A DNA stretch of 7,206 bases from an uncultured Bacteroidota bacterium (GTDB taxonomy: Bacteria; Bacteroidota; Bacteroidia; Bacteroidales; P3). The first letter of the stretch is position 1. Every line of letters begins with the position of its first letter. Made by a program: the position numbers and the translations under genes. Below the pieces are notes generated by a model. The model was not told the origin of the DNA. It saw nothing but the letters and a program-made list of their open reading frames with translations, and did no database searches. The stretch covers positions 1-7,206 of the forward strand of contig CACXCY010000191.1 in assembly GCA_902766265.1 (NCBI GenBank), written 5' to 3'. Shown here piece by piece: positions 1 through 7,193 of this stretch.

Positions 1-506
1 CCGAAAATGATGATAACCCAGATATATATGTTCCACTCGGGAGTAAAATTGGCATTAAGCAGTACGGCTGGAGTATTTACAAACACGGCACCCACCAGCA
101 CCATCAGTATTACGGTAAAAGCACGCATAAACTGTTTGGTGCCGTTGCCCAGATAACGTCCATGAATCTCCGGCAACGAGCATCCATCATGACGCAGCGA
201 TATAAATCCTGCAATAAAGTCGTGCACAGCACCCGCAAATATGGAACCGAACACAATCCAAAGGAACGAGGCCGTGCCGAACTGTGCACCCATGATAGCT
301 CCGCAGATGGGACCTACACCTGCAATATTGAGGAACTGAATAAGGTAGATACGCCATGGTTTCATCGGCACATAATCCACACCGTCGGCCATGGTCGTCG
401 CAGGCGTGGGACGCTGGGCATCCACACCGATGACGCGTGCTATCAGTTTGGAGTACACCAGATACCCCAACAACAAAAGTACAATGGAAATGATAAAGGT
501 AATCAT
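1..506 (-). CDS. cstA: Carbon starvation protein CstA, N-terminal part (runs off the left edge)
   Basis: CstA-family proteins are polytopic inner-membrane transporters, linked in other bacteria to peptide or pyruvate uptake during carbon limitation; the substrate here is inferred only from the family. My translation of the complement gives 168 residues from the ATG at 506-504 with no stop, so the gene is cut by the window edge. Hallmark CstA segments are visible: TPATTMADGVDYVPM (about residues 34-48), LNIAGVGPICGAIMGAQFG (59-77), FLWIVFGSIFAGAVHDF (81-97) and LPEIHGRYLG (111-120). Hydrophobic stretches at about 2-18, 56-75, 79-103, 128-148 and 159 onward fit membrane helices. It starts 22 nt after the stop of the beta-CASP gene, with no room for a separate Bacteroidota promoter, so co-transcription is likely. 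This stretch is easily missed because its frame is open to the window edge. Family assignment is confident. Confidence 0.93.
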   Translation of the reverse strand, partial: MITFIISIVLLLLGYLVYSKLIARVIGVDAQRPTPATTMADGVDYVPMKPWRIYLIQFLNIAGVGPICGAIMGAQFGTASFLWIVFGSIFAGAVHDFIAGFISLRHDGCSLPEIHGRYLGNGTKQFMRAFTVILMVLVGAVFVNTPAVLLNANFTPEWNIYIWVIIIF

Positions 507-528
507 ATCTTTTATATCAATACAGTTA

Positions 529-1929
529 TTATAGTTCTATCGCATCCAAGCGTTTAGGGATGTCCACTCTTTTGTATCCTGCTTCGTGGAGCGTATCACG
601 GAAATGTTCCTGTGTCTCTGCCTCACCATGCACAAGGATGATCTTCTTCAGGCGAAACTTGTCCTGACAGCCGATATAATTAATCATCTCGCTGTAGTCA
701 CCATGACCCGATAAGGACTCAATCCGTCGCAGTTCGGCACGCACCTCATGTTGATGTCCGAAGATAGACACAGTCTTGTCGCCACGCATAATCTTGGCAC
801 CCAACGTTGTGGGCTCACAATAACCCACGCAGAGTATTGTCGTCTTGGGATTCTCAATATTGTTGGCCAGATGGTGCTTGACCCGACCGGCCTCCATCAT
901 GCCCGATGCCGAGATGATGATGCATGCTTTGTTGCGCACATTGAGTGCTTTGGAGGCCTCAACACTCTGGATGTACTGCAGACGGTCGAAACCGAAGGGG
1001 TCGGGGTCGCTCTTCATGTATTCCACAATCTCGTCGTTAAAGCACTCTGGGTGCAGACGCATGATGTTGGTGGCGTTGACGCTCAACGGACTGTCCACGA
1101 AGCAGTCGATGTCGGGCAACAGCTGCTTGTTGCGCAGACGGTCGAGGGCGTAAATGATCTCCTGTGCCCTACCGATAGCGAACGACGGGATGATGAGTTT
1201 GCCTCTTTTCTTGGTGCAGGTGTCCAGCACAGCCATCAGCAGTTCCTGCTCAGCATTGGATATTGTCGTGTGCAGGCGATCGCCGTAGGTCGACTCCATG
1301 ATGAGGTAATCCACCTGCGGGAATGGCTCCGGGTCTTTGAGTATATGCTTGTTGTAGCGACCGATGTCGCCAGTAAAGCCCAACTTGATAATGCGGCGTC
1401 CCTCCTTGATTTCCAGATAGACGCATGCCGACCCCAGGATATGCCCTGCGTCGAAGAACTCCACAGTCACTTCGCCCTCGATGTTGAATTTCTTATGGTA
1501 CGGTACGCTGATGAAGCAACTCATGCATGCCTGCGCGTCGGCCAGTGTGTAGATGGGTTCCACAGGCGGCAATCCCTGCGACTGGCGTTTCTTGTTGAAC
1601 GTATGCGTATCCGATTCCTGTATACGGCCGGCGTCAGCCAGCATGATAGAACACAGGTCGCGCGTCGCAGGCGTGCACAACACCGTGCCGTTGAAGCCCA
1701 GTTTATAGATGTAGGGTATCAATCCCGAATGGTCGATATGTGCATGCGAGAGAATCAGATAGTCAACCTCCTTGGGGTCAAATCCCAAATCGCGGTTCAT
1801 GGCGTCGGTTTCCAACCCCTTGCCCTGATACATGCCGCAATCCAGCAAAATCTTTGTGCCATGCTTGGTGGTGATGAGATGTTTGCTTCCCGTCACCTCA
1901 CGCGCCGCACCTAAAAATTCCAGTTTCAT
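529..1929 (-). CDS. Beta-CASP metallo-beta-lactamase-fold nuclease (CPSF73/Ysh1-like, with RMMBL region)
   Basis: This 466-residue protein belongs to the beta-CASP group of metallo-beta-lactamase-fold hydrolases, whose known members cleave RNA or DNA at a two-zinc centre. All expected motifs are present: motif 1 Asp30 (LLDCGMYQG), motif 2 SHAHIDHSG with His62, His64, Asp66 and His67, motif 3 His163 (AGHILGS), motif 4 Asp188 (FTGDIG), beta-CASP motif A Glu212 (ESTYGDR), motif B His409 (LSGHGDY) and motif C His434 (ILVHGE). The order is an N-terminal MBL half (about 1-215), the inserted beta-CASP domain (about 225-365, including PSFAIGRAQEI and VDSPLSVNAT), then the RMMBL-type end (about 370-440). 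With every metal ligand intact it is probably active. No N-terminal signal or membrane segment is seen, so it is likely cytoplasmic. The start follows a modest AGGA-like site. It lies behind the promoter at 2026-2057 and heads a likely two-gene unit with cstA. An RNA substrate is inferred from the family; the actual target is unknown. Confidence 0.93.
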   Translation of the reverse strand: MKLEFLGAAREVTGSKHLITTKHGTKILLDCGMYQGKGLETDAMNRDLGFDPKEVDYLILSHAHIDHSGLIPYIYKLGFNGTVLCTPATRDLCSIMLADAGRIQESDTHTFNKKRQSQGLPPVEPIYTLADAQACMSCFISVPYHKKFNIEGEVTVEFFDAGHILGSACVYLEIKEGRRIIKLGFTGDIGRYNKHILKDPEPFPQVDYLIMESTYGDRLHTTISNAEQELLMAVLDTCTKKRGKLIIPSFAIGRAQEIIYALDRLRNKQLLPDIDCFVDSPLSVNATNIMRLHPECFNDEIVEYMKSDPDPFGFDRLQYIQSVEASKALNVRNKACIIISASGMMEAGRVKHHLANNIENPKTTILCVGYCEPTTLGAKIMRGDKTVSIFGHQHEVRAELRRIESLSGHGDYSEMINYIGCQDKFRLKKIILVHGEAETQEHFRDTLHEAGYKRVDIPKRLDAIEL

Positions 1930-1987
1930 ATCCTGTCGGTAGATTTGGTTGCGAAGTTTACAACATTTTGGTCATAAAACAATTATC

Positions 1988-2021
1988 ACGAAACCGCTGC
2001 TCTGGGAGGCATCCGTTTCGC
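1988..2021 (-). promoter_or_regulatory. Hairpin at the 5' end of the beta-CASP gene leader
   Basis: On the minus strand GCGAAAC (2021-2015 side) can pair with GTTTCGT (1994-1988 side): six Watson-Crick pairs plus a G-U. Inside it, UGC and GCA can add three more pairs across a symmetric 3x3 internal loop, leaving an 8-nt apical loop. The expected transcription start from the promoter just upstream is around 2018-2023, so the hairpin would sit at the very 5' end of a roughly 90-nt leader. It could protect the 5' end or be a regulatory target. No known riboswitch class is recognised, and pairing is by eye only. Confidence 0.35.
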
Positions 2022-2025
2022 ACTA

Positions 2026-2057
2026 CAAAGATACAAAAAAAAGTAACCTGCGGCAAA
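2026..2057 (-). promoter_or_regulatory. Bacteroidota sigma-ABfr promoter for the beta-CASP gene
   Basis: Read on the minus strand, a -33 element TTTG (2057-2054) is followed by exactly 20 nt and then a -7 element TATCTTTG (2033-2026). This matches the Bacteroidota consensus TTTG, 19-21 nt, TAnnTTTG. It lies in the intergenic gap and points to the gene starting at 1929, predicting transcription start at about 2018-2023 and a leader of about 90 nt. It probably also drives cstA. Confidence 0.85.
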
Positions 2058-2065
2058 TGGTTCCG

Positions 2066-2096
2066 AAAAAAAACAACCAATCACATACGGTGGATT
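2066..2096 (-). terminator. Weak intrinsic terminator after the 173-residue gene
   Basis: About 20 nt after the stop at 2117-2115, the minus strand reads AATCCAC, a five-base loop (CGTAT), then GTGATT: six pairs with one bulged C (2096-2079). After GGTTG comes an unbroken run of eight T (2073-2066). This is the layout of a rho-independent terminator, but the stem is short and AT-rich and the U tract is a few bases away, so efficiency is uncertain. It sits directly upstream of the -33 box at 2057, which would insulate the two transcription units. Confidence 0.4.
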
Positions 2097-2114
2097 ACCA
2101 TAAATATTCTTACA

Positions 2115-2636
2115 TCAATACTCCCTGCGGTTACAGGAATCACAAATTCCAAGGTCATATTCTTTTAGATCAACGCTTGAGTAATACAATTGCTCAACAA
2201 TAGTATCACCTTCTTTATTGATAAACAACATTTTGCGAGAAAAATTATCATTTACATTAACATAGACGACTTTTTCATATGTGGGGCCTATGTCATCTTG
2301 GTGACAGGTTCCTATTGGTAACGTAACTATACCATTCTCTATCTTTAGCGCGGTATATTGGTCGAAATGGTAGAACGAATCCACGTTACTCGAGTCCAAC
2401 TTTATACACATAATGGCCGCTGATGGCATCCCCGAATGTTTTACATAATGAAAATCCACAACCCTACCCGAAAAAGATATATCACCATATATTGTTTCAA
2501 TCTGATTCGCATATTGCGCCCTTCTTTTGTGTGTATTTCTTACCGTCATCACAGGGCCAATAATAATCCAAGTAATGAGAAATAAAATCGATATCACCCA
2601 ACGTACTAGCTTTAATCTTTGTTTTTCTGAACCCAT
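2115..2636 (-). CDS. Hypothetical single-pass membrane protein with C-terminal CxxC
   Basis: I do not recognise this 173-residue protein. A basic N-terminus (K5, R7, K9, R12) leads into one hydrophobic segment at about 13-32 (including VISILFLITWIIIGPVM), followed by a basic patch (RNTHKRR, 33-39). The rest (about 45-173) looks like a mostly beta, soluble domain, with GRVVDFHYVKHSG (57-69) and a CDSC pair near the end (Cys165, Cys168). It may be an anchored extracytoplasmic domain, but charges on both sides of the helix leave topology open, and no lipobox is present. Base composition is odd: about 36% GC over 470 nt counted by hand, against about 60% in sampled lines of the flanking genes, which suggests later acquisition or a fast-evolving accessory gene. 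It follows the M16 gene by 81 nt with no recognisable TAnnTTTG box there, so it may be read through from upstream. A terminator-like hairpin follows. Confidence 0.75.
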   Translation of the reverse strand: MGSEKQRLKLVRWVISILFLITWIIIGPVMTVRNTHKRRAQYANQIETIYGDISFSGRVVDFHYVKHSGMPSAAIMCIKLDSSNVDSFYHFDQYTALKIENGIVTLPIGTCHQDDIGPTYEKVVYVNVNDNFSRKMLFINKEGDTIVEQLYYSSVDLKEYDLGICDSCNRREY

Positions 2637-2717
2637 AATGACAGAATCATATTACACTCATACGCTTGTTCATACGCATCACTCACTTCTGTGACATACA
2701 TCTTATCGCCGACCATA

Positions 2718-3935
2718 CTACACATAGTAGAGGTAGCTCAACGCTCCGTCGGCGAAGACTTCGTTGGCGATATCCCTGAGTTCCTGGGCTGTGACATTTT
2801 CTATGTCGCGACTCATTTCCTCCAAGGTATCCACCTTGCCGTACAGCATGCAGGCCTTTCCAATCGACTGCATCTCATTTAGAGCCAACTCATTATTGAT
2901 AGCCATTTGACCAATAAACTGCTGTTGGGCGACATGAAGCTGAAGGGTGGAGAGTGTTTTCTCGCGGAAACGATGCAGCTCTTTCAACACCAGTTCCGTA
3001 AATCGCTCCTTGGCATCGGCATCTATGCCCGCATAAATGTAGAACAGACCTGCATCGGTGAACGGCGTATACTGCGATTCAATCGTGTAGCAGAATCCAT
3101 ATTTCTCACGGATAGCGACGTTGAGACGCGAATTCATAGCAGGGCCGCCAATCAAATTGTTGAGCAGAGAGAATGCCGCTTTCCTGTCGTCAAAGGCGTT
3201 GTATACCGGACAGCCAATCAAGGCATGCAACTGGTGGGTATGCTTGTTGACGGTGGTGTTGAACGTATGTGCCACCGGTGCCTGCGATCTATCGGCGGAG
3301 GAGGACAGCTGCGGAAAGTCGCCAAAATATTTCTCGCAGTAGCGCACCAGCCGTTTGAAATCCACGCTGCCCACAACGGCTACAACCATGCGGTCGGTGG
3401 TATAATTGGCCGTATAGAAACGGCGGATCGACTCGGTAGTGAAACGCCTGACATTCTTACGAGTACCCAAGATATTATGTGCCAACGGGTGCCCGGCATA
3501 TATAAATTCTTCAAAATCATCGTAAATCAATTCCGCCGGACAGTCTTTGTAAGAATTGATTTCCTCGATGACAACTTCCTTCTCTTTCTCAATCTCCTTC
3601 TTGGGGAAGGTGGAATGGAAAAGGATATCGGCGAACAGCTCGATGCAACGCTCCAGATGCACGGACAACGACGAAGCATATATGCAGGTTTCCTCTTTGG
3701 TGGTAAAGGCGTTGAGCTCCCCTCCCACCCCGTCGATACGGTTAAGGATATTGTACGACCGACGATGCTCGGTACCTTTGAAAATGGAATGTTCTATGAA
3801 ATGAGCCATTCCCTCGTCGCTTCCTGACTCATCGCGGGAACCTATGTTGACATAAACGCCCGAATGGGTCACTATGGAACCATTCTGCCTATATACGATG
3901 CGGATGCCGTTGCGAAGCGTGTGAAACTGATACAT
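2718..3935 (-). CDS. M16 family zinc peptidase (insulinase/processing-peptidase type)
   Basis: M16 peptidases use an inverted zinc motif HxxEH plus a distant glutamate to cut peptides inside a clam-shell chamber. Here the motif is HFIEH, with His45, Glu48 and His49, in the context GMAHFIEHSIFKGT. The third ligand is at VVIEEINSYKD; Glu125 lies 76 residues after His49, as in mitochondrial processing peptidase relatives (Glu124 is the alternative). The N-terminal catalytic domain spans about 5-165 and the second, non-catalytic M16 domain about 170-350, with REKYGFCY carrying the expected Arg (276) and Tyr (283). At 405 residues it is a normal single-chain bacterial two-domain form. There is no signal peptide, so it is probably cytoplasmic. 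The ATG lies only 4 nt after the stop of the upstream membrane protein gene, so translational coupling is likely. The partner or substrate is unknown. Confidence 0.93.
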   Translation of the reverse strand: MYQFHTLRNGIRIVYRQNGSIVTHSGVYVNIGSRDESGSDEGMAHFIEHSIFKGTEHRRSYNILNRIDGVGGELNAFTTKEETCIYASSLSVHLERCIELFADILFHSTFPKKEIEKEKEVVIEEINSYKDCPAELIYDDFEEFIYAGHPLAHNILGTRKNVRRFTTESIRRFYTANYTTDRMVVAVVGSVDFKRLVRYCEKYFGDFPQLSSSADRSQAPVAHTFNTTVNKHTHQLHALIGCPVYNAFDDRKAAFSLLNNLIGGPAMNSRLNVAIREKYGFCYTIESQYTPFTDAGLFYIYAGIDADAKERFTELVLKELHRFREKTLSTLQLHVAQQQFIGQMAINNELALNEMQSIGKACMLYGKVDTLEEMSRDIENVTAQELRDIANEVFADGALSYLYYV

Positions 3936-3939
3936 AGGT

Positions 3940-5484
3940 CTATGATTCTTTCAAAGACGGAGATTCCTCCTCTGATGGCATCGGGGAAGCGAAATACGAC
4001 CAGAAGAAGGCAACAAACATACAACCTGCCAACGTCTCAAGGGTATCTTCCGTAAAGAAGGATATTAGCGATACCGTCAACACCACAAGAAATGGGAAAC
4101 GGCTCCAGCGTTTATCCTGACGGACGCCACGCACGAATGCAAATACTATCAGCAAAAAGCCCACGCTGCCGAAAGTTATGAGGAACGTGAGGTATTGGTT
4201 ATGCACATGCTTGGTGGTTCCCGCCAAAGGAGAGTCGGATGCCTGCAGTTGGGTATGGCATTCATCCACCACATCGCCCGTGCCCGTGCCCAGAAGGATA
4301 TGATGTCCAAAGACCTCCCATCCATTGCGCCACAGTTCGAAGCGCTGCAGCATCGTGAAGTCGCGCACGCTATGGTAGCAGCGATACGACTCGTACTCAA
4401 ACAGCATGATGTCGTACATTTTCCTCAAGCTGGGATGCTTCAGATAGACGGGATTGGCAATACCTTTCTCAATGGCGCTCACATCTTCTGGTGTGAGGCA
4501 AGCGACACCGGCGCTGTCCTTGGTACATCCCATCGCGTTGAGATAGCGCACCAGGGCGGGACGCACAGCGTAGCCCAACGCCGTTATGCTGTCAAGAGAA
4601 ACGTCGCTAACCAACGTCCATTGCTCTTGCAGTTCCTTCTCACAGACATAGTTGTTCACATAGTTTCCGCATTCCACAAATCCGTCGCATTCATGACGGT
4701 ATGGGTTGCCATTGGCCGTACAGCTCTGCAACGGCTGCGAGGAGAGCGGTCGCAAACGGTAATAGTCGTTCACATAATAGACCGAAACGCCCACCACGGC
4801 CAGCAGCATCACCAGCCAGACGACAAACAACGTATTTCGCAACGGCCTGTTGCCCATTCGCTTCCAATAAGCCACCAGCAGGACAGCCGCCAGCACAAAC
4901 AGCACAGCCATTCCTGTGTAGGACTGCAAGAGAAAGAGATAGAAGAGGAAATAGGCAATCCCTACCAGATAGAGCAACGCATACCAGCGACGTTCCGGAG
5001 GCAAATCGCGCACCACATGCACCCCCTGCCACAATAGCAGAGCCACAACGAGGCAGATGTTGAGCGAGAAACGGATATGCGATATAAAGGGAATAATCTC
5101 ACGATAAGGCAAATCGGCCATGGTGAAATAGCGCACCAGCCCTACCACCGACACAACAACAACCGCAGCCACATAGCACCCCAACACATTGCCCCATGCG
5201 CGACGTTGCAGCGGACGGGAGGTGAGTATCACCAGCGGTACTGCAAGCAGGGGCAATTTTTTGCGGATATCATCAAGACCGTAAAGCCAATTGGCAGACC
5301 ACAGCATCGCCACCAGATGCAGCGCCATAAGCAGCAGGAAGGCCTGCAGCAGCCGGTTGTTGCGGAGATTTGCCAGACGTTCCCTGCGGAAATCCTTCCC
5401 TGTGCCTATCCACTCGGCCGTCCAGTTGACCAACAGGAACACCCACCCCAGATTCATCAGAAAGACCGAGGTCGTCATTCCCAC
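3940..5484 (-). CDS. O-antigen ligase/polymerase family membrane protein (Wzy_C domain); true start probably upstream
   Basis: This is a polytopic membrane protein with about 11 hydrophobic segments (roughly 6-21, 45-63, 77-90, 98-118, 140-155, 168-187, 190-206, 218-237, 430-451, 462-477, 482-499). Between the eighth and ninth lies a large, presumably periplasmic loop (about 238-429). The Wzy_C-type signature is there: LQRFELWRNGWEVFG (379-393), GTGTGD (399-404) and KHVHNQYLTF (425-434). Other family marks are SHIRFSL (135-141) and EDTLET (479-484). Such proteins transfer or polymerise polysaccharide from a lipid carrier; ligase versus polymerase cannot be told from sequence. The loop has eight cysteines. 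The first canonical start is GTG at 5484, with ATG two codons later, but the same frame stays open and codes for hydrophobic sequence back to an ATA at 5553-5551 that overlaps the protease stop. The N-terminus is therefore uncertain. The stop lies 4 nt before the M16 gene. Family confident, exact start not. Confidence 0.85.
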   Translation of the reverse strand: MGMTTSVFLMNLGWVFLLVNWTAEWIGTGKDFRRERLANLRNNRLLQAFLLLMALHLVAMLWSANWLYGLDDIRKKLPLLAVPLVILTSRPLQRRAWGNVLGCYVAAVVVVSVVGLVRYFTMADLPYREIIPFISHIRFSLNICLVVALLLWQGVHVVRDLPPERRWYALLYLVGIAYFLFYLFLLQSYTGMAVLFVLAAVLLVAYWKRMGNRPLRNTLFVVWLVMLLAVVGVSVYYVNDYYRLRPLSSQPLQSCTANGNPYRHECDGFVECGNYVNNYVCEKELQEQWTLVSDVSLDSITALGYAVRPALVRYLNAMGCTKDSAGVACLTPEDVSAIEKGIANPVYLKHPSLRKMYDIMLFEYESYRCYHSVRDFTMLQRFELWRNGWEVFGHHILLGTGTGDVVDECHTQLQASDSPLAGTTKHVHNQYLTFLITFGSVGFLLIVFAFVRGVRQDKRWSRFPFLVVLTVSLISFFTEDTLETLAGCMFVAFFWSYFASPMPSEEESPSLKES

Positions 5485-5549
5485 CGCGATGACAGCCAGC
5501 AGGAGCGTATAGATGTAACTATGGATGCGGACTCTGATAGCAGCAACGT

Positions 5550-7193
5550 TTATTTGCCAAGAATCTTGGCGTATTTATTCTTGTCGGAGAGCACCTCAAC
5601 AGCTCTCGCCACCACAGGGTCGGAGGTCAGCGCCCCCTCTATGCGTCCCTTGTCGTAGTAATAGCGCACCAGTATCTCGCCTTTGAGCAAGTCGCTTATC
5701 TCTGCGCGGTATTTGTCGAGGTCGGAGGCCTTGTCGCGCTGGAACTTCTTCTCCAGAGCATCGATGTCGCTCCCGATGGAATCCGTATAGTTTTCCTCTT
5801 TGGCGGCGGCACGCAGCTCCTTGAGCATTTTCTCCGTCACCGTGGAGTATTCATATTCTTTGTCAGCCAGGTAACGCTTGAAGTCGTTGTATATCTCGTC
5901 GGTAATCTCAAACTCTGAGGGCTTGCCGATGGTGGGGTGTGCATAATAGAACTGCGTTGCGTAGTCGAAGATAAAGAACTTCTGCACCAGAACCATCTCA
6001 AGAGCCGACATATATTCCGGTTTCACCTCCACATCGGGCTCGATACCGAAGCCGTCGTACACCACCCGGCCGTTGCGCGTCTTGAAGGCCGTCTTCAACG
6101 AATCGGGGACCTTGAGAGCCCTGCCGTTGGCGTCGCGGTGAGCATAGTCGATGGCCTGGATGCAACGCCCCGAAGGTATATAGTATTTCGACACCGTGAT
6201 TTTCATCTGCGTGTTGTAATTCATCGGAAGGATATTCTGCACCAGTCCCTTGCCGAACGAGCGACTGCCGACGACCACACCGCGGTCAAAATCCTGCAAC
6301 GAACCTGCCGTAATCTCGCTGGCCGAAGCGCTGTAGCCGTCAATCAGCACCGCCACGGGAATCTCCGTATCCTCGGGAGTCAAACGCGTATGGTTTTTCG
6401 TGTTTTTGGTGGCCACCTTGCCTTTGGTTTCCACCACCAACTCACCACGTTTGACGAAAATATTGACGATATCCACCGCCTCGTTGAGCAGACCGCCGCC
6501 GTTGCCACGCAGATCCAGGATGACCGATTTCATCCCCGGCCGTTGCGACTTAAGGTTTTTGAAGGCCTCGCGCACCGCAGCGGCAGACCCTTGGGTGAAT
6601 TCGTCGAGCTTGATGTAGCCCACATCGTTCTGCACAAAACCATAATAAGAGACCGACTTCAGCTTAATCTCCTTGCGGGTAATCTTCTTCTCCATGCGCT
6701 TGCCGTTGCGTTCCACCACCAGCGTCAGCTCCGTACCCGCCTGGCCGCGGAGAGCCGCACTCACATCAGCGGTAGACTTGCCTTCAGCATCTTCGCCGTT
6801 GACAGAGACAATCATATCGCCCGCCTTCAAGCCAGCCGCATCCGCAGGCAAACCCTCGTATGGCTCAGCCACATAGACATGCTTGCCATTCTGGTGTATC
6901 AGAGCGCCTATGCCGCCGTATTCCCCCATCAGCTGCAGCTTCACATCCTCCATATCGCTCTCCGGGTAGTAGTTGGTATATGGGTCGAGCGATGCAAGCA
7001 TAGCGTCGATAGCCGCCTTCATGGTCTTTCCCGGGTCCACATCATCCACATAGTTCAAATGCAGATTGCGATAAACCGCCGAGAATATCTCAAGGTTCTT
7101 GGCAATTTCAAAACCCTTGTCATAAGTGTTTTGCGCCTGGATGCACGGATGCATCGCAACAACGGCCACAAGCAAAAAAATGATACGTTTCAT
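5550..7193 (-). CDS. Exported C-terminal processing protease, S41A family (CtpA/Prc-like) with PDZ domain
   Basis: S41A proteases cut exported proteins near their C-termini with a Ser-Lys dyad. This 547-residue protein starts with a Sec signal peptide (MKRIIFLLVAVVAM, likely cleaved near IQA-Q at 20/21). Cys17 does not sit in a proper lipobox, so a lipoprotein is unlikely. A PDZ domain covers about 88-165 (EYGGIGALI, then AAGLKAGDMIVSVNG). The peptidase core follows, with VGYIKLDEF (191-199), ILDLRGNGGG (225-234) and YSASASEITAG (287-297). Ser290 and Lys315 (SFGKGLVQ) are 25 residues apart, the spacing of the catalytic dyad in Prc/CtpA, so the enzyme should be active. A charged, mostly helical tail occupies about 400-547. 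The protein is expected in the periplasm. Only 13 nt precede the ATG; they include a TAA overlapping the ATG (TAATG, 7195-7191), which could be the stop of an upstream gene. It leads the envelope-related gene run. Confidence 0.95.
   Translation of the reverse strand: MKRIIFLLVAVVAMHPCIQAQNTYDKGFEIAKNLEIFSAVYRNLHLNYVDDVDPGKTMKAAIDAMLASLDPYTNYYPESDMEDVKLQLMGEYGGIGALIHQNGKHVYVAEPYEGLPADAAGLKAGDMIVSVNGEDAEGKSTADVSAALRGQAGTELTLVVERNGKRMEKKITRKEIKLKSVSYYGFVQNDVGYIKLDEFTQGSAAAVREAFKNLKSQRPGMKSVILDLRGNGGGLLNEAVDIVNIFVKRGELVVETKGKVATKNTKNHTRLTPEDTEIPVAVLIDGYSASASEITAGSLQDFDRGVVVGSRSFGKGLVQNILPMNYNTQMKITVSKYYIPSGRCIQAIDYAHRDANGRALKVPDSLKTAFKTRNGRVVYDGFGIEPDVEVKPEYMSALEMVLVQKFFIFDYATQFYYAHPTIGKPSEFEITDEIYNDFKRYLADKEYEYSTVTEKMLKELRAAAKEENYTDSIGSDIDALEKKFQRDKASDLDKYRAEISDLLKGEILVRYYYDKGRIEGALTSDPVVARAVEVLSDKNKYAKILGK

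Noticed and set aside
162..557. 131-codon plus-strand open frame at the left end
   Set aside because: It is the shadow of the clearly recognisable CstA coding sequence on the minus strand.
748..1914. 388-codon plus-strand open frame antisense to most of the beta-CASP gene
   Set aside because: The minus-strand protein carries all catalytic motifs, while the antisense translation shows no recognisable domain. Long antisense frames are a common by-product of GC-rich codon use.
1940..1947. Plus-strand TAGATTTG resembling a Bacteroidota -7 box
   Set aside because: No TTTG-like -33 element lies 19-21 nt upstream and no plausible plus-strand gene follows.
2907..3827. 306-codon plus-strand open frame antisense to the M16 peptidase gene
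   Set aside because: It mirrors a clear M16 gene and has no recognisable motif or plausible expression signal.
4195..5037. 280-codon plus-strand open frame antisense to the ligase gene
   Set aside because: The translation is rich in His, Gln and Arg, as expected from reading the complement of a hydrophobic membrane protein.
7134..7193. Possible lipoprotein signal at Cys17 of the S41 protease
   Set aside because: The residues before the cysteine (AMHP) do not fit a lipobox; a standard signal-peptidase site at IQA-Q fits better.
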